Origin: Nocardioides jiangsuensis
GTDB taxonomy: Bacteria; Actinomycetota; Actinomycetes; Propionibacteriales; Nocardioidaceae
Assembly (NCBI RefSeq): GCF_019679455.1
Contig: NZ_JAIEZQ010000002.1
Span: 434,001-498,000 of the forward strand
Direction: 5' to 3'
DNA length: 64,000 nucleotides
Part shown: positions 59,916 to 64,000 of the stretch, one piece after another
Numbering within the stretch: the first letter of the stretch is position 1
How the letters are laid out: the number at the start of each line of letters is the position of its first letter
The notes under the pieces: generated by a model
What the model was told of the DNA's origin: nothing
Database searches by the model: none
What the model saw: only the letters and a program-made list of their open reading frames with translations
Program-made: the position numbers and the translations under genes

Positions 59916-60524
59916 TCAGTCCGACGAGACGAGGATCGGCTGCTTGAGGTCGAAGAACTCTGGCTCCCCGATGCTGAGCTTGTTCATCTCCTCCATCTGG
60001 GCCTGCAGCTCCGGTGGAAGCTCCTTGCGCTCACCCTCGCGTGCCTCGGCCTCGGAAGTGAAGTACATGACCATCGTGTAGGCACCCTCGTCATGGCCGA
60101 TCGTGACGCTGCCGATCACGTCGGGACGGAGCTCCGCCCACTTGTCGGCATCCTGAGCCATCAACTGCTTCGCCCGCTCCGGGTCGCTGCCCCGGCCCTG
60201 CATCACCTGGACAAAGCCGGCCTGGTCTGGGTCGCCATTCACGTCCACGTCGACGTCGGCGCTGTTGCGGAAGACCGCCTCACCGTCGAGCAGCCGCGCG
60301 GTCTCGGCCCACCACCGATCCTGTTCCGGCCGCGCACTGTTGGCCATGGCCGCCTCCTCGGACTCGAACCGCGCCACGACAATGAACCTGCCGTCCTCGG
60401 TGACCCCGCCGGTCGAACCGAGCCAGCCGGTGGCACCAGACGACAGGTCCGCCTTCCACCGGTCGAACGCATCGACGAAAGCCTGCGGCTGCGAGGTCCT
60501 GCCCGTGATGACCTGGACGAACAT
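59916..60524 (-). CDS. Hypothetical protein with two dimeric alpha/beta-barrel-like repeats
   Basis: A 202-residue protein made of two similar halves. Both begin with a strand of the form FVQV(I/M)(T/Q)GR (MFVQVITGRTSQP at residue 1 and GFVQVMQGRGSDP near 102). Both contain a second strand ending in a phenylalanine segment (IVVARFESEEAA; TMVMYFTSEAEA). The pattern resembles tandem ABM/EthD-like ferredoxin folds. No catalytic residues are recognised. GGGGAGG precedes the ATG. Confidence 0.72.
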   Translation of the reverse strand: MFVQVITGRTSQPQAFVDAFDRWKADLSSGATGWLGSTGGVTEDGRFIVVARFESEEAAMANSARPEQDRWWAETARLLDGEAVFRNSADVDVDVNGDPDQAGFVQVMQGRGSDPERAKQLMAQDADKWAELRPDVIGSVTIGHDEGAYTMVMYFTSEAEAREGERKELPPELQAQMEEMNKLSIGEPEFFDLKQPILVSSD

Positions 60525-60730
60525 GATGAGCCTCCCCTGGAAGGTCTAGAAGACGAGCCTCCTCCAACCGAGGCTAGCCAGCCACGCCGGTCAGGGGAAC
60601 CCGTCTCTTGGAGCGGGAGCCGACTGCGTCATGTCGCCGCATGGTGACCACCACGAACAGCCCCGGCGCGTCCCCGAAGAGGGGGAGTCCAGGAGAAAAT
60701 GAGGGGCGCGTGGATGTCGTTCCTGCTGCA

Positions 60731-61645
60731 ATGAACCGCATGACTGTCGCACTCGATCTGCCCGCCGGCCTCACGGCCCGTCCGCTCATCCCGTCGGATG
60801 CCCCCGCCGTCACGGCCGTCATGGCGGCGCAGGAGCTGGCCGACGTCGGAGAGGTGGTCATCGAGGAGGCGGACATCATCGCCGACTGGCAGCGGCCGGG
60901 ATACGACGTGTCGGCCGGCACCGTCGGCGTGTGTGACGACGACCGGCTGGTGGCCTACGCCGAGGTGGCGTACGGCGATCGCGGTGACGCCGCCGTCCAC
61001 CCGGACTACCGCGGCCGCGGCCTCGGTACGTGGCTGGCCGGCTGGATGCAGCAAAAGGCCAGGGAGAAGGGCTGCACGGTGATCGGCATGCCCGTCCCCC
61101 AGGGCTCACCCGGTGACCGGCTGCTGGAGTCGCTGGGCTACCGCGTGCGGTGGACCAGCTGGGTGCTGCAGCTGCCCGAGGGCGCGGTGATCCCGGATCG
61201 CCCGCTTCCCGCGGGGTTCGCCGTCCGGGCCGCGACCGAGGCCGACTGGGAGGCCGCCTTCACCGTCAACGAGGACGCCTTCCTCGAGTGGTCGCAGCGA
61301 GAGCGGGACACGTTCGAGATCTGGCAGTCCCAAGTCGTGCGGCGTCCCGGCTTCGAGCCGTGGCACCTGCGGGTCGTCACCGATCCAGGTGGTGAGGTGG
61401 TGGCGATGGCGCTGCTGCAGCTGCACGACGACCAGGGCTACCTCGCACGGCTGGCCACCCGAGCCGACCAGCGCGGCCGCGGCCTGGCGCAGGCGCTGCT
61501 CGTGGACACTTTCGCCGAAGCCAGGCAGCACGGCGCCACCCGCTTCGAAGTGTCCACCGATTCCCGCACCGGCGCGCTCAGCCTCTACGAGAAAGTGGGC
61601 ATGCGGGTCACCTCCGCATGGGTCAACCGGGCGATCGACGTCTGA
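60731..61645 (+). CDS. Tandem GNAT acetyltransferase
   Basis: A 304-residue protein with two GNAT domains. The first has the acetyl-CoA loop YRGRGLGTWLAGWM (near residue 98). The second has ADQRGRGLAQALLVDTF and the terminal TDSRTGALSLYEKVGMRV. The tandem layout recalls mycothiol synthase (MshD), but the substrate-specific segments are not clearly those of MshD, so I leave it unassigned. Two ATG codons (60731, 60740) are possible and neither has a clear ribosome site. The 206-bp gap upstream shows nothing certain. Confidence 0.82.
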   Translation: MNRMTVALDLPAGLTARPLIPSDAPAVTAVMAAQELADVGEVVIEEADIIADWQRPGYDVSAGTVGVCDDDRLVAYAEVAYGDRGDAAVHPDYRGRGLGTWLAGWMQQKAREKGCTVIGMPVPQGSPGDRLLESLGYRVRWTSWVLQLPEGAVIPDRPLPAGFAVRAATEADWEAAFTVNEDAFLEWSQRERDTFEIWQSQVVRRPGFEPWHLRVVTDPGGEVVAMALLQLHDDQGYLARLATRADQRGRGLAQALLVDTFAEARQHGATRFEVSTDSRTGALSLYEKVGMRVTSAWVNRAIDV

Positions 61646-61894
61646 AACGAGCGGCACTCCCACAACTTCAATAGGTGCGTCAATCCGCCGCGGGTGCGCG
61701 GTGGTGGGAGGGCGCGTCGACCGCATGGACAATGTCAGCGAAGGCGATTTCAACCGAGCAGAGAGCCGATGGCCCGTCACCAGCGTCGAGAAGGACTCCG
61801 TGTCCCGAACGATGACCGATCTCCGCCGAGTTCGAGCCCGTCGACCGGGTGTGGATGTTATGGGTCGACTCACGACGGCTTGTAGGTTGGCGTG

Positions 61895-62506
61895 GTGCGG
61901 CTCGTACTCATGGAGTTCCTCACGCTCGACGGCGTGTCACAAGGGCCGGGTGCCCCCGACGAAGACACCAGCGACGGGTTCACCAGGGGTGGCTGGCTCG
62001 TGCCGCACATGGACGAGACCTTCATAGAGGTGGTTGCTGGCTGGGTCGACCACGCCGACGCGTTCCTGTTCGGCCGTCGCACCTACGAGAACTTTGCCCG
62101 CGACTGGCCGCAGATCACCGATTCCGACAATCCCTTTGCCGCCAAGATGAACGGCCTGCCGAAGTTCGTCGCCTCCCAAACGCTGGCGAGCGCCACATGG
62201 GCGCCGACGACGATCCTTGCCGGCGACATCGCCGCGCGCGTCGCCGAACTGAAGCGTCGGCCCGGCTGGGAGTTACAGATCCACGGCAGCGCCAGGCTGG
62301 CTCAGTCGCTGCTCGCCGCTGGTCTGATCGACGAGTTCCGCCTCGTGATCGCCCCCGTCGTCGTGGGCAGCGGCAGGCGACTCTTCCCGGACGGCGGCGC
62401 ACCAGCGGGTCTGCGTCTCATTCGAAACGACACGACCTCGGGCGGACTCGCCGTCCACGTCTACCAGTACACAGGAGCGCCCGAGTACGGCACCTACGCG
62501 CCGTAG
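61895..62506 (+). CDS. RibD C-terminal/dihydrofolate-reductase-fold protein
   Basis: A 203-residue DHFR-fold reductase of the YwjB/YyaP group. Segments: MEFLTLDGVSQGPG, DAFLFGRRTYENFARDWPQ, WELQIHGSARLAQSLL and DEFRLVIAPVVVGSGRRLF. These proteins are NADPH-binding, and their natural substrates are mostly unknown. Of two tandem GTG codons I chose 61895, which lies 6 nt after TAGGTT (61883-61888). The 249-bp gap before it contains no supported gene. Confidence 0.85.
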   Translation: MRLVLMEFLTLDGVSQGPGAPDEDTSDGFTRGGWLVPHMDETFIEVVAGWVDHADAFLFGRRTYENFARDWPQITDSDNPFAAKMNGLPKFVASQTLASATWAPTTILAGDIAARVAELKRRPGWELQIHGSARLAQSLLAAGLIDEFRLVIAPVVVGSGRRLFPDGGAPAGLRLIRNDTTSGGLAVHVYQYTGAPEYGTYAP

Positions 62507-62739
62507 CCGACTGGTTCGCACTGCCACCGGTCGCCACGCAGGGCTCACAAACCCCCGCACTACGCGCGGAATCGAAGATTGGGGACCGATACCTGACCAA
62601 GACCGGGACTCAAACCTGGCCACCAGCCGCAACCCGCGTTATTCCGCCGCAACTTGGGCAGGTGGTGCCCCTTCTGAGCCACGACTTCGGGCTGACGGGC
62701 GACTCCAAGGAGGCCGTCTCAGACAGCCCACGTGCACGG

Positions 62740-63774
62740 TCAATCCGCGGCGAGGCCCATCGCGACGTCCTGGCCGTCGGCCGTGTGCGGGTTCTCGTCG
62801 ATCGCCTCGACGGCAGCCGTGGGCTCGGGCTCGATGGCCGGCCGCCTGTCGAGGTGGACACCGGCGATCATGCAACGCACTGACCCGCCGGCCAGCTCGA
62901 TCGTGGGGATGTCGATGGCCACGATCTCGCAGGACTCCTCGATCGTCGCGACCTGGTCCGGACGCAGGCTGCGACGCGCCCGGGCCGACATGGCCATGAT
63001 GTAGCGGCGCCGACCCTCCGGCGTACGACCGCACAGCTCCACGGCGTTGCCGGCGAACTCCCGGATCTGCTGCTCGGTCAGCTCCACGACGATCCTCCCG
63101 TTGACCGAGAGGCGCTCGCGGACCTCGGCGCGACGCTGCTCGTCAGGGATCATCTCCAGGGCGATCATCGCGACGTCCGTGCCGATGCAGGCGATGACGT
63201 TGGTGTGGTAGACGGGCACGCCCTCGGAGTCGACCGCGTCGAAGGCCATCGGCTCGTACCCGAAATCGGTGCAGAACCGCTCGAGGACGTGGGTGTCGGC
63301 CCGGTGGCTGCGTGCCGTGTAGGCGACCCGCGAGACGTGATCGAGCACCATCGCGCCGGTGCCCTCGAGGAAGATGCCGTCGGGTTCCAGGCCGGAGTAG
63401 TCCACGATGGTCTGGACCCGGTACTGAGACTTGAGCAGCTCCAGCACGTCGGCGCGACGCTCGTGGCGACGGTTGGAGGCATACATCGGGTAGACCGCGA
63501 TGTTGCCCCCCGCGTGGGTAGAGAGCCAGTTGTTCGGGAAGACGCTGTCCGGGCGGGTGTGGTCCTCGTCCTCGAAGACGTGGACCGTCACCCCCGCGTC
63601 TCGGAGGGCCTTGGCGACGGCGTCCATCTCGGCCAGGGCCTTGGTCGACGTCGCGTCGCCGGACTGCCCCTCCGGGACATCGCGCTGGAACGCGTTGTCG
63701 GCCGCCGTGGCGGGATTGGGGATGAACCGTTCCGCACGGATCAGGATGACAGTTGACGGGGCCTGCGCACTCAC
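62740..63774 (-). CDS. Arginine-deiminase-fold hydrolase, CtlX-like
   Basis: A 344-residue amidinotransferase/arginine deiminase-fold protein similar to citrulline-utilisation hydrolase CtlX. Motifs: SVFPNNWLSTHAGG (guanidino-carboxylate binding Asp/Asn), FLEGTGAMVLDH (catalytic Glu), VYHTNVIACIG (catalytic His) and the catalytic Cys in GGSVRCMIAGVHL. Substrates of the family are citrulline, dimethylarginine or arginine, and the sequence alone does not decide. The GTG lies 6 nt after the leftward TAGATT (63781-63786). The 233-bp gap after its stop (62507-62739) shows nothing clear. Confidence 0.87.
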   Translation of the reverse strand: MSAQAPSTVILIRAERFIPNPATAADNAFQRDVPEGQSGDATSTKALAEMDAVAKALRDAGVTVHVFEDEDHTRPDSVFPNNWLSTHAGGNIAVYPMYASNRRHERRADVLELLKSQYRVQTIVDYSGLEPDGIFLEGTGAMVLDHVSRVAYTARSHRADTHVLERFCTDFGYEPMAFDAVDSEGVPVYHTNVIACIGTDVAMIALEMIPDEQRRAEVRERLSVNGRIVVELTEQQIREFAGNAVELCGRTPEGRRRYIMAMSARARRSLRPDQVATIEESCEIVAIDIPTIELAGGSVRCMIAGVHLDRRPAIEPEPTAAVEAIDENPHTADGQDVAMGLAAD

Positions 63775-63991
63775 GGAAGGAATCTAGAACATCGGTCGTG
63801 CTGGCCCGGAGGCACCCGTGCACTACTCCGTCCACGCGGCTCGTCCGACGCCGCGCCCGGAAGGTCTCCCCGACCCGGCAGGGCACCCCGTCTGCCTCTG
63901 CGTTCATGGGCCGGAAGGGTTCACCGGGACGGGCTTTGCGGTGCAGAGTGATGCCCACACACCAGCTGACGAGCGGCCCCCAGGAGAGCCG

Positions 63992-64000
63992 ATGAGTGTC
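63992..64000 (+). CDS. Start of a gene cut by the right edge
   Basis: An ATG (Met-Ser-Val) preceded by AGGAGA with a 4-base spacer, divergent from the CtlX-like gene. Only three codons are visible, so the product is unknown. Genes divergent from such hydrolases often encode an Lrp-type regulator or ornithine aminotransferase, but nothing here proves it. Confidence 0.4.

Noticed and set aside
62560-62640. tRNA-like fragment
   Set aside because: A sequence resembling a T-loop (GGACTCAAACCTGG) is present, but no acceptor, D or anticodon stems can be folded around it.

Overview
The window is gene-dense, very GC-rich chromosomal DNA from an actinobacterium. Mycothiol S-conjugate amidase, an F420-type oxidoreductase, PhoH2, DUF4307/DUF6542/DUF1707 proteins, a wax ester synthase and many GTG starts point to Actinomycetota. 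The overall gene repertoire suggests Nocardioidaceae (a Nocardioides-like genome), but this is an inference without a database search. No rRNA, tRNA, CRISPR array, integrase or insertion sequence was seen, and no gene-free stretch exceeds about 250 bases.

Layout. 1-4.6 kb: the 3' part of an aerobic CO dehydrogenase cluster (form I coxL, an XdhC/CoxF protein fused to a YHS domain, coxD-type MoxR ATPase, coxE-type VWA protein). 4.6-10.3 kb: MarR/DHA2 exporter pair, threonine ammonia-lyase, greA, and divergent DUF4307 and mca. 10.3-15.4 kb: a sulfur-handling locus read in both directions from two CsoR/CstR-type operators. Leftward it holds thioredoxin, DUF302, a CstR-like repressor and a methyltransferase. 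Rightward it holds rhodanese, a CstB-like persulfide dioxygenase/rhodanese, a second rhodanese, a TauE-type exporter and a 38-residue Cys-rich protein. 15.4-22.7 kb: PPK2, cysteine dioxygenase, a YyaL-type protein, hemolysin III, a cis-prenyltransferase and PhoH2. 22.8-28.5 kb: an alpha-galactoside ABC uptake operon with a GH36 alpha-galactosidase and a CRP-like site. 28.6-37.9 kb: a transglycosylase-like exported protein, class II and class I fumarases, a spermidine-synthase-like protein, DUF1707, a wax ester synthase with a histone-H1-like tail, and two alpha/beta hydrolases. 37.9-43 kb: a leftward run of HTH-Mop regulator, modABC, glpX and a PfkB sugar kinase. 43-53.9 kb: F420-type oxidoreductase, phosphoketolase, DUF4245, xseBA, ispH, DUF6542, rmuC, a lipoprotein, exonuclease III and ychF. 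53.9-64 kb: a looser region of single genes (MarR/methyltransferase, CSD-DUF1294, a broken methyltransferase, MFS, VOC, small zinc-motif proteins, GNAT, DHFR-like, CtlX-like hydrolase) with more spacing.

How genes work together. The CO dehydrogenase needs molybdenum and copper; the modABC operon 37 kb away supplies molybdate, and the YHS domain in the cox cluster could handle copper. The 10-15 kb locus reads as a persulfide-sensing and detoxifying regulon, with cysteine dioxygenase close by. The alpha-galactoside operon lacks its own ATPase and presumably uses a shared MsiK-type ATPase.

At about twenty genes the start codon lies 6-8 nt downstream of a TANNNT-like -10 hexamer, the signature of leaderless transcripts. 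I used this to choose several starts.
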